Translations under genes and position numbers: made by a program
Source of the DNA: Cyanobium sp. FGCU52
GTDB taxonomy: Bacteria; Cyanobacteriota; Cyanobacteriia; PCC-6307; Cyanobiaceae
Assembly (NCBI GenBank): GCA_024958715.1
Contig: JANWUS010000006.1
Location: forward strand, 98,965 to 162,964
Length of the DNA stretch: 64,000 nt
Direction of reading: 5' to 3'
The notes under the pieces: generated by a model
What the model was told of the DNA's origin: nothing
The model's database searches: none
Seen by the model: only the letters and a program-made list of their open reading frames with translations
Shown here: positions 27,944 to 38,561 of the stretch, one piece after another
Layout: each line of letters starts with the position of its first letter
Numbering within the stretch: the stretch's first letter is position 1

Positions 27944-30796
27944 CTACCGGACGTCCTCCCCTGCCTCTGCCGCAAGCGCGCGGAAGCGCAGCGGAGCCCC
28001 CTCTTCGCCGCCGGACTCCACCCGCACCCCCCGGGCACCGCGGAAATGCTCCGCCAGCAGCTCGGTGGCCAGGGGGTTCTCGATGCGGCGACGCAGCACC
28101 CGCCGCAGGGGCCGGGCGCCGTACTCGGGCTCGTAGCCCTGGCGGGCCAGCAGGGCCACCACCTCCTCGTCCACCTCCAGCGACAGCTGCTGCTCCCGCA
28201 GCAGGCCCGCCAGCTCGGCCAGTTGGAGGCGCACGATCCGCTGCAGATCGGCAGGGCCGAGGGGCCGGAAGCGGATCACCTCGTCGATGCGGTTGAGGAA
28301 CTCCGGGCGGAACTGGCGGGCCAGCGCCTCGTCGACGGCCAGCTCGAGGCGCCGGTCGGCCTCCGGATCCGCCTCCCCCTCAGCCCCGGCGCCGCGGGCC
28401 CGCTCCAGGATCGCCCGGCTGGCCAGGTTGCTGGTCATGATCACCACGGTGTGGCGGAAGTCGACGGTGCGGCCCTGGCTGTCGGTGAGCCGCCCGTCGT
28501 CGAGCACCTGCAGCAGCAGGTTGAACACCTCGGGATGGGCCTTCTCCACCTCATCGAGCAGAAGCACCGCATAGGGGCGGCGCCGCACCGCCTCCGTGAG
28601 CTGGCCGCCCTCCTCGTAGCCCACGTAGCCCGGAGGCGCCCCCACCAGCCGGGCCACGGCGTTGCGCTCCATGAATTCGCTCATGTCGAGCCGCACCAGC
28701 GCCTCCGCCTCGTCGAACAGGGCGGCGGCGAGGGCCTTGGCCAGTTCGGTCTTGCCGACGCCGGTGGGGCCGAGGAACAGGAACGAGCCCACCGGCCGGG
28801 TGGGCGACTGCATGCCGGCCCGGGCCCGCCGGATCGCCGCGGCCACCGCCGCCACCGCCTCGGGCTGGCCGATCACCCGCTCCGCCAGCCGCTGCTCCAG
28901 CTCCAGCAGCTTCTGGCGCTCACCCGCCAGCAGCCGCTGCACCGGGATGCCGGTCCAGCGGGCCACCACGTCGGCGATGTCGCCCTCCTCCACCTGCTCG
29001 CGCAGCAGGGGGTCCCCCTGCAGCTCGGCCTCCAGGGCCGCCCGCCGCTGCTGCACGCCGTGGAGCGCGTCGTGGCGGAGGCGGGCCGCCTCCTCGTACG
29101 CGCCGTCGCGCTCGGCCTCGGCGATGGCATGGCGAAGATCCTCGTCCTGCTGCAGCAGCTCCCGCAGTTCCGCCAGCCGCTCGCGCTCCTCGGCCCAGCG
29201 GCGGTGCAGGGCCTCAAGGTTCTCGTGGGCCCGGCGGCGCTGCTCCTGCCGCTCCAGGCGCTCCTCCAGGGGCGCCGTTTCCGCCGCCAGCAGGGCCAGC
29301 TCCACCCGCCGCAGCTCGGCCTCCGCCTCCTCCACCACCCGCGGCTTGGAGGTCACCTCCATCTTCAGCTGGGCGGCGGCCTCGTCCACCAGGTCGATGG
29401 CGGAATCCGGCAGGCTGCGGTCGGCGATGTAGCGATCGGCCAGGCGGGTGGCGGCCACCAGGGCGCCATCGGTGATCGGAACCCCATGGTGGAGCTCATA
29501 GCGCTCCCGCAGACCCCGCAGGATCTGCAGACAGGTGTCGCGGTCGGGCTCGCGGATCACCACCTGCTGGAAGCGGCGATCGAGCGCCGGATCCTTCTCG
29601 ATCGTGCGCCGGTAGTCCTCGGGCGTGGTGGCACCGATGCAGCGGAGGTCGCCGCGGGCCAGGGCCGGCTTGAGGATGCTGCCGGCATCGGCGCTGGAGC
29701 GGTCGGAGCTGGCCACCGCATGCAGTTCATCGATGAACAGCACCACGCCGCCGCCCTCGCCGGCATCGGCTTCGCGCACCTCCTCCAGCACGCTGCGCAG
29801 CCGTTCCTCGAACTGGCCGCGGAACTTGGCCCCGGCGATCAGGGCGCCCAGATCCAGGGCCACCAGCCGCAGGTTGCGCAGGGAATCGGGCACCTCGCCG
29901 GCCACGATCCGCTGGGCCAGGGACTCGGCCACGGCGGTTTTGCCCACGCCCGGTTCGCCGATCAGCACCGGGTTGTTCTTGCTCCGGCGGGAGAGCACCT
30001 GGATCAGCCGGCGGATCTCCGTGTCGCGACCGATCACCGGATCCAGCGCCCCGGCCCGGGCGGCGGCGGTGAGATCGCGGCCGTAGCGCTCGAGGGCCCC
30101 CGGTTCCGGGGCATCCGCAGGGTCCAGGCGCAGCCCGCCCGCCTCGGGAGCCCCCGGGCCCGCGGAGGCGGCGGGCGGTGACGCGACGCCCCGGTCGGCG
30201 TCGATCCAGTCGTCGCCCCGGCGGCTGGGCAGGGGGGGCAGGGAGGGGGCTGCCGGCGGCGACGCGACCGCCACCGATGAGGAGGGCGGCGGGGGCGGCG
30301 CCTCCGGCGGGGGCGCGGCACGGCGGGGAACCGCGGCGGGGCGCAGCTGCCGCAGAAGCAGGTCTTCGCTGAGGCCCTCGTCCGCCAGCAGGCCGGCGGC
30401 CAGGCGGGGTTCGTCGAGCAGGGCCAGCAGCAGGTGGGGCACGTCGATCAGCCGCGAACCCCAGGCGCCCCGGCGGCGGTCGGCTGCCTCGAGCAGATCC
30501 TCGAGCGCCTCCCCGATGTAGAGGGTGTCGTCGGGCGCTTCGGGCTGGTCGGCGCAGAAGGCCTCCAGCCGATCCAGCACCCGGTCGCTGTCGAGGGGGA
30601 GCGGATCGGTCCAGGAGGCGAAGCGCCGGTCCTGCAGCAGGTTTAGCAGGAGGTGCTCCACGTCCATCGCCCCGTGGCGCCAGCGGCGGGCCCGGTCCTG
30701 GCTGGCGAGCAGCAGATCCCAGGCGGCGTCGCTGAAACGGTCGGGGTCGGCGGTGAGGCTGGCCGGCGCGGGGGCGGCGTCGATGTCGCTGGGCAT
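27944..30796 (-). CDS. clpB: ClpB-type AAA+ disaggregase (second cyanobacterial form)
   Basis: 950 residues. The Clp N domain (about 20-150) has [20 protein letters not shown] Pro/Ala-rich linker (about 155-235) is followed by NBD1 with Walker [13 protein letters not shown] (about 280) and Walker [10 protein letters not shown] (about 353), the coiled-coil M domain ([40 protein letters not shown]), then NBD2 with [20 protein letters not shown] and [20 protein letters not shown]. The M domain marks ClpB, the partner of DnaK in unfolding aggregates. The linker is longer than in ordinary ClpB. The position between secE and gloA fits the non-heat-shock ClpB2 of picocyanobacteria, which is inference. 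Confidence 0.93.
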   Translation of the reverse strand: MPSDIDAAPAPASLTADPDRFSDAAWDLLLASQDRARRWRHGAMDVEHLLLNLLQDRRFASWTDPLPLDSDRVLDRLEAFCADQPEAPDDTLYIGEALEDLLEAADRRRGAWGSRLIDVPHLLLALLDEPRLAAGLLADEGLSEDLLLRQLRPAAVPRRAAPPPEAPPPPPSSSVAVASPPAAPSLPPLPSRRGDDWIDADRGVASPPAASAGPGAPEAGGLRLDPADAPEPGALERYGRDLTAAARAGALDPVIGRDTEIRRLIQVLSRRSKNNPVLIGEPGVGKTAVAESLAQRIVAGEVPDSLRNLRLVALDLGALIAGAKFRGQFEERLRSVLEEVREADAGEGGGVVLFIDELHAVASSDRSSADAGSILKPALARGDLRCIGATTPEDYRRTIEKDPALDRRFQQVVIREPDRDTCLQILRGLRERYELHHGVPITDGALVAATRLADRYIADRSLPDSAIDLVDEAAAQLKMEVTSKPRVVEEAEAELRRVELALLAAETAPLEERLERQEQRRRAHENLEALHRRWAEERERLAELRELLQQDEDLRHAIAEAERDGAYEEAARLRHDALHGVQQRRAALEAELQGDPLLREQVEEGDIADVVARWTGIPVQRLLAGERQKLLELEQRLAERVIGQPEAVAAVAAAIRRARAGMQSPTRPVGSFLFLGPTGVGKTELAKALAAALFDEAEALVRLDMSEFMERNAVARLVGAPPGYVGYEEGGQLTEAVRRRPYAVLLLDEVEKAHPEVFNLLLQVLDDGRLTDSQGRTVDFRHTVVIMTSNLASRAILERARGAGAEGEADPEADRRLELAVDEALARQFRPEFLNRIDEVIRFRPLGPADLQRIVRLQLAELAGLLREQQLSLEVDEEVVALLARQGYEPEYGARPLRRVLRRRIENPLATELLAEHFRGARGVRVESGGEEGAPLRFRALAAEAGEDVR

Positions 30797-30797
30797 G

Positions 30798-31199
30798 TCA
30801 GGCGGTGGCGGCCCGGGACGAGAGCTCGATCAATTCGATCCGATAGCCATCCGGATCCTCCACGAAGGCGATCACCGTGCTGCCCCCCTTCACCGGCCCG
30901 GGTTCCCGCACCACCGTGCCGCCGCGCTCGCGGATCGCCGCGCAGGTGGCGGCCACGTCGTCGCAGCCGATGGCGATGTGGCCGTAGGCGCTGCCCAGCT
31001 CGTAGTGATCGGTGTCCCAGTTGTGGGTGAGCTCGAGCACGGCGGTGTCGCTCTCGTCGCCGTAACCCACGAAGGCCAGGGTGTAGCGATAGGCGGGGTT
31101 CTCGCGGCGGCGCAGCAGGCGCATCCCGAGCACGTCCACATAGAAGGCCAGGGAGCGATCCAGATCCCCCACCCGCAGCATGGTGTGGAGCAATCGCAT
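30798..31199 (-). CDS. gloA: Lactoylglutathione lyase (glyoxalase I)
   Basis: 133 residues from the ATG at 31199. It isomerises the methylglyoxal-glutathione adduct. [20 protein letters not shown] carries the first metal His, [10 protein letters not shown] and [15 protein letters not shown] segments carry the other ligands, and [14 protein letters not shown] gives the C-terminal Glu. The stop is two bases from the clpB start. A frame open to 32624 reads antisense through eno and is not part of the gene. Confidence 0.95.
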   Translation of the reverse strand: MRLLHTMLRVGDLDRSLAFYVDVLGMRLLRRRENPAYRYTLAFVGYGDESDTAVLELTHNWDTDHYELGSAYGHIAIGCDDVAATCAAIRERGGTVVREPGPVKGGSTVIAFVEDPDGYRIELIELSSRAATA

Positions 31200-31265
31200 G
31201 GGGCCGCGGCACGAACGGGACCGGCCCATTCTGTCCAGACGACCGACGCGCCGTACCAACGGTGA

Positions 31266-32615
<1,350 letters not shown>

Positions 32616-32622
32616 GCCCCCC

Positions 32623-33525
32623 ATGGCCGGCCGCTCCCCCCGCTCCTACACCCTGCTCTCGGTCGCGGCGGCCCTGGCCACCATCGGCCTGAAAACCCTG
32701 GCCTGGCACCTCACCGGCTCGGTGGGCCTGCTCTCCGACGCCCTGGAGTCGGGGGTGAACCTGCTGTCGGCCCTCACGGCCTTCTGGGCCCTCACCCTGG
32801 CGGCCCGGCCGGCCGACCGGCAGCACCACTACGGCTACTCCAAGGCCGAGTACTTCTCGAGCGGCATCGAGAGCGCCCTGATCGTGGTGGCCGCCGTGGG
32901 CATCGCCGTCACGGCCGGCGAGCGACTGTTCGATCCCAGGCCGCTGGAGCAGGTGAACCTGGGACTGATCCTGTCGCTGTCGGCCACGGCGATCAACGCG
33001 GCGGTGGCGCGGGTGCTGCTGCGGGCGGGCCGGCGGCTGGATTCGATCACCCTGCGGGCCGATGCCCACCATCTGCTCACCGATGTCTGGACGTCCGTGG
33101 GGGTAGTGGTGGGCATCGCCCTGGTGAAGCTCACCGGCCTCACGCTGCTCGACCCCCTGATCGCCATCGCCGTGGCGGTGAACATCGTGGGCACCGGCTG
33201 GCGGCTGCTGCGCGAAACCGCCGCCGGCCTGCTCGACCGCTCCCTGCCGCCGGAGGAGGAAGCGGTGGTGGAAGCCGTTCTGGCCCGCCACCAGGGCGAG
33301 GGCATCGCCTTCCATGCCCTGCGCACCCGGCTGGCGGGGGCCCGGCGCTTCGTGTCGCTGCACGTGCTGGTGCCGGGGGCCTGGAGCGTGAAGGAGGGCC
33401 ACGACTTCTGCGAGCGGCTGGAAGCGGAGATCAGCGCCGCCCTGCCCGGCTCGCACGTGTTCACCCATCTGGAGCCGATCGAGGATCCGGTGGCCTGGAG
33501 TGATCAGGGATTCAGCTGGGAGTGA
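32623..33525 (+). CDS. Cation diffusion facilitator (CDF) efflux protein
   Basis: 300 residues. Four to six membrane helices and a soluble C-terminal domain. [15 protein letters not shown] (TM2) and [20 protein letters not shown] (TM5) hold the His/Asp residues that bind the transported metal, and [16 protein letters not shown] is typical. CDF proteins export Zn, Fe, Co or Mn in exchange for protons. HADP-type His pairs are replaced by DAHH, so the metal cannot be decided. The start is eight bases after the eno stop, so readthrough expression is likely. Confidence 0.9.
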   Translation: MAGRSPRSYTLLSVAAALATIGLKTLAWHLTGSVGLLSDALESGVNLLSALTAFWALTLAARPADRQHHYGYSKAEYFSSGIESALIVVAAVGIAVTAGERLFDPRPLEQVNLGLILSLSATAINAAVARVLLRAGRRLDSITLRADAHHLLTDVWTSVGVVVGIALVKLTGLTLLDPLIAIAVAVNIVGTGWRLLRETAAGLLDRSLPPEEEAVVEAVLARHQGEGIAFHALRTRLAGARRFVSLHVLVPGAWSVKEGHDFCERLEAEISAALPGSHVFTHLEPIEDPVAWSDQGFSWE

Positions 33526-33598
33526 AGGGGGTGCCCATCGAGGGGCTGCCATCCCAGCCGGCCCTGGCCATGCTGCAGAACGGATGCCAATTTTTTCC

Positions 33599-33949
33599 AT
33601 GGCCCTTCTCGATGATCTGATCGGCGGCGTCGTCAGCGCCGTTGCCGGCGACAAGGCCCCGGCCCTCAACGACTTCCTCCAAAGCAATGGCGGCGTTTCG
33701 GGGCTGGCCCAGAAGTTTCAGAACGGCGGCGCCGGCGAGGTGTTCACCAGCTGGGTGAGCACCGGCCAGAACCAGGCGATCACCTCCGACACGATCAACC
33801 AGGTGCTCGGCAGCAGCCAGGTGCAGCAGCTCGCCCAGAAGCTGGGGGTCGACCCGAAGCAGGCGGCGGACTTCATCGCCAGCAACCTGCCCAAGGTGAT
33901 CGATCAGCTCACCCCCGACGGCCAGGTGCCGGCGGCGCCTCAGGCCTGA
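33599..33949 (+). CDS. YidB/DUF937-like protein
   Basis: 116 residues from the ATG at 33599, preceded by a T6 run. MALLDDLIGGVVSAVAGDK, GGAGEVFTSWVSTGQNQAIT and LAQKLGVDPKQAADFIASNLPKVIDQLTPDG are the YidB-family pattern of Gly-rich hinges and short helices. Cytoplasmic or exported location is unclear and the function is unknown. It lies between the CDF gene and the convergent ABC1 kinase gene. Confidence 0.85.
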   Translation: MALLDDLIGGVVSAVAGDKAPALNDFLQSNGGVSGLAQKFQNGGAGEVFTSWVSTGQNQAITSDTINQVLGSSQVQQLAQKLGVDPKQAADFIASNLPKVIDQLTPDGQVPAAPQA

Positions 33950-33980
33950 ACCCCGCAAGGCTGCAGGCTGGGGGCCGGAT

Positions 33981-35666
33981 TCAAGGGGTGGGGCCGGAGA
34001 TCTGATCGATCCGGCCGTCCCGGCGCAGCCGCGCCTGGACCCGCAGCCAGCCCCAGCCCACCGGCAGCCCCAGCAGCAGCGGTATGGCGGTGTAGACCGG
34101 CCGCGGTCCGGCGGCGAGCAGGGCCGCGGCCACCCCCAGGGCTCCGAGCAGGAACGACTGCCCAGCACTCTGCTGGGCCAGGGCGAGGCGACGCAGCAGC
34201 CGGTCGGTCTCGCCGGCACGGATCTGAACCTGCAGATCCCCCTGCTCGATGCGCGAGAGGCTCTCGTCGAGGCGGCGGGGGATGCCCAGGGCCCGGCTGC
34301 CCACGTCGGCCGCCTGGCGGGTCAGTTCGTTGAAGAGGTCGTTGGGCCCGGTTCCACCAGCGGTCATCAGGGGCAGCAGGTAGGGGCGGGCGATGGCGAC
34401 CAGGCTAAAGGCGGGATCGAGGCTTCGGCCCACCCCCTCGAAGGTGGAGAGGGCCCGCATCACGAAGATCAGCTCCGGCGGCAGTCGGAAGGGCTGGCCG
34501 TAGACCAGGTCGTAGAGGTCGCCGGAGAGGCGATCGAGCACGCTGGCATCGAAGGGCGGGGTGAGCGCCTCGGTGAGCATCAGCCGCACCAGCCGGCGCA
34601 CCGGGCCGGGATCGATGCCGGTGGCGATCACCCCCGCCTGCTGCAGCTCCTCCACCAGCGCCGAGGCATCGCGGGCCGCCGCCGCCCGCACCATGCGCCC
34701 CAGGCGGCTGCGCAGGCGCTCCGAGATCTGCCCCATCATCCCGAAGTCGTAGTAGATGAGAGCGCCGTCGGGGGCGACCGCCAGGTTGCCGGGGTGGGGA
34801 TCGGCATGGAAGAAGCCGAAGCGCACCAGCTGCTGCAGGTAGCTGGCCGCCCCCTTTTCCGCCACTGCCCCGGGATTCACCCCCGCCGCCAGCAGGGCGG
34901 GACGGTCGGTGATCTTGATGCCGGGCACGTAGTCGAGGCAGAGCACGCGGCGGGAGCTCAGTTCCCACACCACCGCAGGGATGCGGATCAGCGGATCATC
35001 CAGAAACTGCTGGCGGAAGCGGGCGGCATGCTCGGCCTCCAGCCGGAAATCGAGCTCCCGCAGCAGCACCCGCCGGCACTCCTTGGCGATGCCCACCCAG
35101 TCGCGGCCCCGGCCCCACACCGGGTGTCGCTGCACCGCCGCCGCCACCTGCTGCAGCACCTCCAGATCGAGGCGGAACAGCTGCTCCAGACCAGGACGCT
35201 GCACCTTGAACACCACCTGGCGGCCGCTGCGCAGGCTGGCGCGGTGCACCTGGGCCAGGCTCGCCGAACCGAGGGGGTCGACCTCGATGTCGATGATCTC
35301 GGCCCGGCGCTCCCCCAGCTCCTGCTCGAGGATCGACTCCACCACGGCGAAGGGGAAGGCCGGCACCCGGTCCTGCAGATGGGCAAGCTCCTCCACCACG
35401 TCGGCGGGGAGCACGTCGGGGCGGGCGGAGAGCAGCTGGCCCACCTTGATGAAGGCCGAGCCCAGCTCCAGGAACTGGGCGGTGAGCCAGCGGGCACGGC
35501 GACGCTGGCGGGCGGCCGCCCGCTCCGGCGTCCAGCCACCCCTGTAGGTCCAGCGCCGGGCGTCCCACCACAGACCCACCAGCAACTGCAGGGCCAGGCG
35601 CCAGATCCGCAGCGGCCGGCCCAGCCGGGCCAGGCCCCCCCCTGGAAGGGAGAGGAAGGCCATCAA
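33981..35666 (-). CDS. ABC1/UbiB (AarF)-family atypical kinase
   Basis: 561 residues. The family-specific KxGQ motif is in AFIKVGQLLSARPDVLPADV, the Ala-rich nucleotide loop is near LAQVHRASLRSGRQVVFKVQ, the catalytic loop is FFHADPHPGNLAV and the metal loop is IYYDFGMMG. C-terminal hydrophobic segments (LLGALGVAAALLAAG, VYTAIPLLLGLPVGWG) anchor it in the membrane. ABC1 kinases support quinone or other lipid metabolism, in cyanobacteria linked to plastoquinone and tocopherol. The upstream coiled-coil gene overlaps it by four bases. Confidence 0.94.
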   Translation of the reverse strand: MMAFLSLPGGGLARLGRPLRIWRLALQLLVGLWWDARRWTYRGGWTPERAAARQRRRARWLTAQFLELGSAFIKVGQLLSARPDVLPADVVEELAHLQDRVPAFPFAVVESILEQELGERRAEIIDIEVDPLGSASLAQVHRASLRSGRQVVFKVQRPGLEQLFRLDLEVLQQVAAAVQRHPVWGRGRDWVGIAKECRRVLLRELDFRLEAEHAARFRQQFLDDPLIRIPAVVWELSSRRVLCLDYVPGIKITDRPALLAAGVNPGAVAEKGAASYLQQLVRFGFFHADPHPGNLAVAPDGALIYYDFGMMGQISERLRSRLGRMVRAAAARDASALVEELQQAGVIATGIDPGPVRRLVRLMLTEALTPPFDASVLDRLSGDLYDLVYGQPFRLPPELIFVMRALSTFEGVGRSLDPAFSLVAIARPYLLPLMTAGGTGPNDLFNELTRQAADVGSRALGIPRRLDESLSRIEQGDLQVQIRAGETDRLLRRLALAQQSAGQSFLLGALGVAAALLAAGPRPVYTAIPLLLGLPVGWGWLRVQARLRRDGRIDQISGPTP

Positions 35667-35974
35667 CCCGGACCCCGGGGCTCGCGTTCCAGGCGGCGGG
35701 CGAGTTCGGCCACCCGGGCCCGCAGGGCATCGATCTGCTCCTGGGGATCGTCAGGGGCGGAAGCGGGAGCCGCAGACGACCGGGCCTCGCCGTTCTCCAG
35801 CCGCTCGGCCTCGCGCTGGACCTCCTCCCAGAACAGGCCCAGCTCCTCCTGCAGACGGGTGGGCGCCTCCTGGGCGGCCGCCGCCAGGCCCGCGGCGGTA
35901 TCCGCGAGCCCACTGCCCACCCGGGCAAGGACACGGTTGAGGGCGGCCTGTAGCAGGGATTGCGGCGCGCTCAT
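35663..35974 (-). CDS. Small coiled-coil (phasin-like) protein
   Basis: 103 residues, mostly helical. LQAALNRVLARVGSGLADTA and LQEELGLFWEEVQREAERLE look amphipathic, and the end (QIDALRARVAELARRLERE) is a heptad coiled coil. It has no membrane helix and no named family. It is coupled to the ABC1 kinase by a four-base overlap, which suggests a joint role such as a membrane-surface or lipid-associated helper. Confidence 0.6.
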   Translation of the reverse strand: MSAPQSLLQAALNRVLARVGSGLADTAAGLAAAAQEAPTRLQEELGLFWEEVQREAERLENGEARSSAAPASAPDDPQEQIDALRARVAELARRLEREPRGPG

Positions 35975-36007
35975 GTCTGGGGCCGTGACTCTGCGAACTG
36001 TGGCAGA

Positions 36008-36574
36008 TCAGGGCTGCCCCGTGGGATCGACCGTGCCCTGGCCGGCCGAGGGCGGCGGTGGCAGGGCTTCGAGGGGCTCGGGCGGGGCGGCATCCAGGGT
36101 GGGATCGGGGGCCGGCGCCGGCGGCCTCTGGAGCTCCTCCAGCCGCAGGCGCTCGTTGTCCCGTTCGCGGCGCTCGCGCTCCTCCTGATCGCGGCGCTCG
36201 AGATCGGCCTGGCGGCGTTCCAGCTCCTGGGCTTCCTTCTGCTTCAGGCGCTCATCCTGGAGGGCGTCGAGATCGGCGCGCAGGCTGCGGTTCTCGGCCC
36301 GGTGCCTGGTGCGGAGGCCCTCGAGGCCGCTGCCCGGGAACGCCTTGACGCCGAACGACTGCCGGCCACCCGTCGCTTCGCCGGGCCGCAGATCGATCAG
36401 CCGCTGGGTCAGCCCATGCCCGATGCCGAAGCAGACGCCCAGCAGCAGCCACACCGGCCATGTCCAGGTGGACGTGCCGGCCGGCTCCCCAGCGCGACGG
36501 TGGCGGGGACTCGCCGCACCGGAAGGCGGGGGCGGAGGGGCCGGAACCATGGGCGGGAGCCGAGGTGGAGCCAT
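36008..36574 (-). CDS. Membrane-anchored coiled-coil protein of unknown function
   Basis: 188 residues. A Pro-rich N-terminus, one membrane helix (WPVWLLLGVCFGIGHGLTQR) and a long Glu/Arg-rich charged helix (RLKQKEAQELERRQADLERR and onward) that would form a coiled coil, then a Pro-rich end. No family is recognised. It is 33 bases upstream of the previous gene's start on the same strand and may belong to the ABC1 operon. Confidence 0.55.
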   Translation of the reverse strand: MAPPRLPPMVPAPPPPPSGAASPRHRRAGEPAGTSTWTWPVWLLLGVCFGIGHGLTQRLIDLRPGEATGGRQSFGVKAFPGSGLEGLRTRHRAENRSLRADLDALQDERLKQKEAQELERRQADLERRDQEERERRERDNERLRLEELQRPPAPAPDPTLDAAPPEPLEALPPPPSAGQGTVDPTGQP

Positions 36575-36710
36575 CTTGCCGGGCCGCCTGCCTCGGGAAC
36601 CATGGTTCCAGGGCGCGTGACTGGCTGCCTGCCTCCCGGGGGGCAGGCCAATCGTGGCTCGATGAGCCGGACGATCCCGCCTAAAATCAGCCTTAATTCC
36701 CTATGCTCAT

Positions 36711-37586
36711 TTGGTCGTACTTGACGTTCTGCAGGCACTCGATGGCCTGCAGTGGCTGGGCTCGGGGGAAGAGGTCGCCAAGCGATTCGGGGTCAGTCAA
36801 TCCACCGTGAGTCGCTCGTGCGCGAAGGCGCTCCGGATCTTCGGTCTCCGGACGAAGCGAAGGAATGGCGAGTGGGACATCCTCGGCGATCCAACGTATC
36901 TGCAACTGGAGAGAACGGTCCATCAGCAGGCACGCCGGCTCAGCCATCGACCGCTGCGCCTCGAGGCCACGTACTGGAGTGCCCCCGTCATCGCCCCGGG
37001 CCTTCCCGCCAGCTGGATGCTGGGCCGCTCGAACATCGTCGGCGTCAGCCGCAACGTGCAGCTGGTGGAGGAGCGGGTGGTCGACGGCTGGCTGGCCGGC
37101 CTGCCCGATCTGCCGGGCTGGGATCACCCGGCGCTCACGGCGATCGTGCTCTCGCGCATGCCCGTGTTCTTCACCTGCGCCCCCGGCCATCCGCTCCTCG
37201 ATCGCCCGTCGATCACGCTGGACGACATCGCCGACGATCCAACGCTGGCCCTGCCGGCCGGGGCCTATCCGCTGGCGGAAGACGCGCTGAAACGCGCAGG
37301 CCTTTGGAACAACGAAGTGCGCATGGGGCGCTATCGCCGGGAGCGATGGGAAGGCCGAACCGAGGCTGAACTGGTGATCGGCTATGGAACCCCCCTCAGC
37401 ATGCACGTCAGCGGCGGTCAGCTGCGCCGACTTCCCCTCAGGCTTCCTTTCGCATCCGGCGACGCCCTGGTGATTCGCCGGGATTTTCTCGGGCATGCCC
37501 GGCTGGAGGAACTGCTTCACCACATCCGGCTTCGCCTCAGAACGATGGCCACAGACGACCCGGAGATCGAGGTGATCGAGGGCTGA
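36711..37586 (+). CDS. LysR-like transcriptional regulator, paralog 1
   Basis: About 291 residues from a TTG at 36711; there is no ATG or GTG start upstream in this frame before a stop at 36663. The N-terminal HTH reads EEVAKRFGVSQSTVSRSCAK (about residues 20-40), followed by a two-lobed LysR-type effector domain with HPLLDRPSITLDDIADDPTL. It pairs with a second copy about 100 bases downstream, and both start with Leu-Val-X-Leu and share a QWL segment. The effector is unknown. The immediate upstream DNA is AT-rich with CTATGCTCATT. The HTH position fits LysR but the sequence is divergent. Confidence 0.65.
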   Translation: MVVLDVLQALDGLQWLGSGEEVAKRFGVSQSTVSRSCAKALRIFGLRTKRRNGEWDILGDPTYLQLERTVHQQARRLSHRPLRLEATYWSAPVIAPGLPASWMLGRSNIVGVSRNVQLVEERVVDGWLAGLPDLPGWDHPALTAIVLSRMPVFFTCAPGHPLLDRPSITLDDIADDPTLALPAGAYPLAEDALKRAGLWNNEVRMGRYRRERWEGRTEAELVIGYGTPLSMHVSGGQLRRLPLRLPFASGDALVIRRDFLGHARLEELLHHIRLRLRTMATDDPEIEVIEG

Positions 37587-37608
37587 AGACGGGAAACCGC
37601 CCACTTTC

Positions 37609-37625
37609 TATGCACATTCTGCATA
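37609..37625 (+). promoter_or_regulatory. Candidate LysR-type operator
   Basis: A perfect 6-bp inverted repeat TATGCA-N5-TGCATA lies in the spacer between the two LysR-like genes and contains a T-N11-A core (T37611 to A37623), the classical LysR box. The CTATGCNCATT half also occurs before the first gene at 36701-36711. Confidence 0.45.
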
Positions 37626-37694
37626 AAACAACCGCGTTTCTTGACCTGTGGCGATCCGACACGTGAGCATGAAAACAAATGTAACGCCCCTTAC

Positions 37695-38555
37695 TTGGTC
37701 GAACTCGGATGTCTTGACGGCCTTGACTACCTCCAGTGGCTGAGAACGGGCGCGCGTGCCGCCGACATCCTGAACTGCCACCAGTCCAAGATCAGCCGCG
37801 ACGCCAAGAAATGCCAGCGCATCTTTGGTGTCAGGCTCAGCAAGAGGGCCTGCGAGTGGCGGATGAGCGGCGACGACTCCCTGCTGAGCGCCGAGCGCCA
37901 GATCCACCAGAAGTATCGCTGGAACAACGATCTTCCCCTGCGCCTGGATGGGCAGCACTGGATGCGCGACGATTACGAGCCCCTTCCCCTCAACGGTTGG
38001 CTCAAGGGGAATTTCAACTATCAGGCGTATGAACAGCCCCGCTTTCTGCTCAAGAAGCGGATCATCGATGCCTGGCTGTGCTCGGCCCCCGACCACCCCG
38101 ACGACCCCGATCTAGCGGCGATCCAGCTGTGCTCGATGCCCTGCCAGCTCACAGTGAAGAACAATCACCCCCTGGTGGCGCTGGGAACGTCCGTGACCCT
38201 GGATGACATCCGCCGCTATCCCCTGCTGCCGCTGCCGGATCAGTCCTTCCCGATCGTTGCGGCGGTCCTGCAGTCCCTCGGCCTCGACCACCACGATCCT
38301 GCCGTGACCTCGAACTCCTCGCTGCCGGTGGAGGACCTGGTCATCGGCATCGCCTCCTCGCTGAGAATCGGCAGGTACGGCCCCGACCACGTCGTGCTGC
38401 CGATCGAGCTTCCCGTCACAACGGGAGACGTGCTGATGGTGCCCTGCGAATTTGCCGACCACCCGCGCACCTTCACCCTGGTGGGGCAACTGCGCGACCA
38501 CCTGCGTTGCCTCGCAGCCGGGATGGCGGACCTGCAGATCCATCAGCAGGTGTAA
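37695..38555 (+). CDS. LysR-like transcriptional regulator, paralog 2
   Basis: About 286 residues from the TTG at 37695, chosen because this matches the start of paralog 1; an in-frame TTG at 37641 is the alternative. The HTH region (ARAADILNCHQSKISRDAKK) aligns with the first gene's, and QWL, RIFG, PLRL and the effector-domain pattern NNHPLVALGTSVTLDDIRRY are shared. The rest is diverged, so the two probably arose by an old tandem duplication and sense different signals. It converges with argJ, six bases away. Confidence 0.65.
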   Translation: MVELGCLDGLDYLQWLRTGARAADILNCHQSKISRDAKKCQRIFGVRLSKRACEWRMSGDDSLLSAERQIHQKYRWNNDLPLRLDGQHWMRDDYEPLPLNGWLKGNFNYQAYEQPRFLLKKRIIDAWLCSAPDHPDDPDLAAIQLCSMPCQLTVKNNHPLVALGTSVTLDDIRRYPLLPLPDQSFPIVAAVLQSLGLDHHDPAVTSNSSLPVEDLVIGIASSLRIGRYGPDHVVLPIELPVTTGDVLMVPCEFADHPRTFTLVGQLRDHLRCLAAGMADLQIHQQV

Positions 38556-38561
38556 GCGGAC

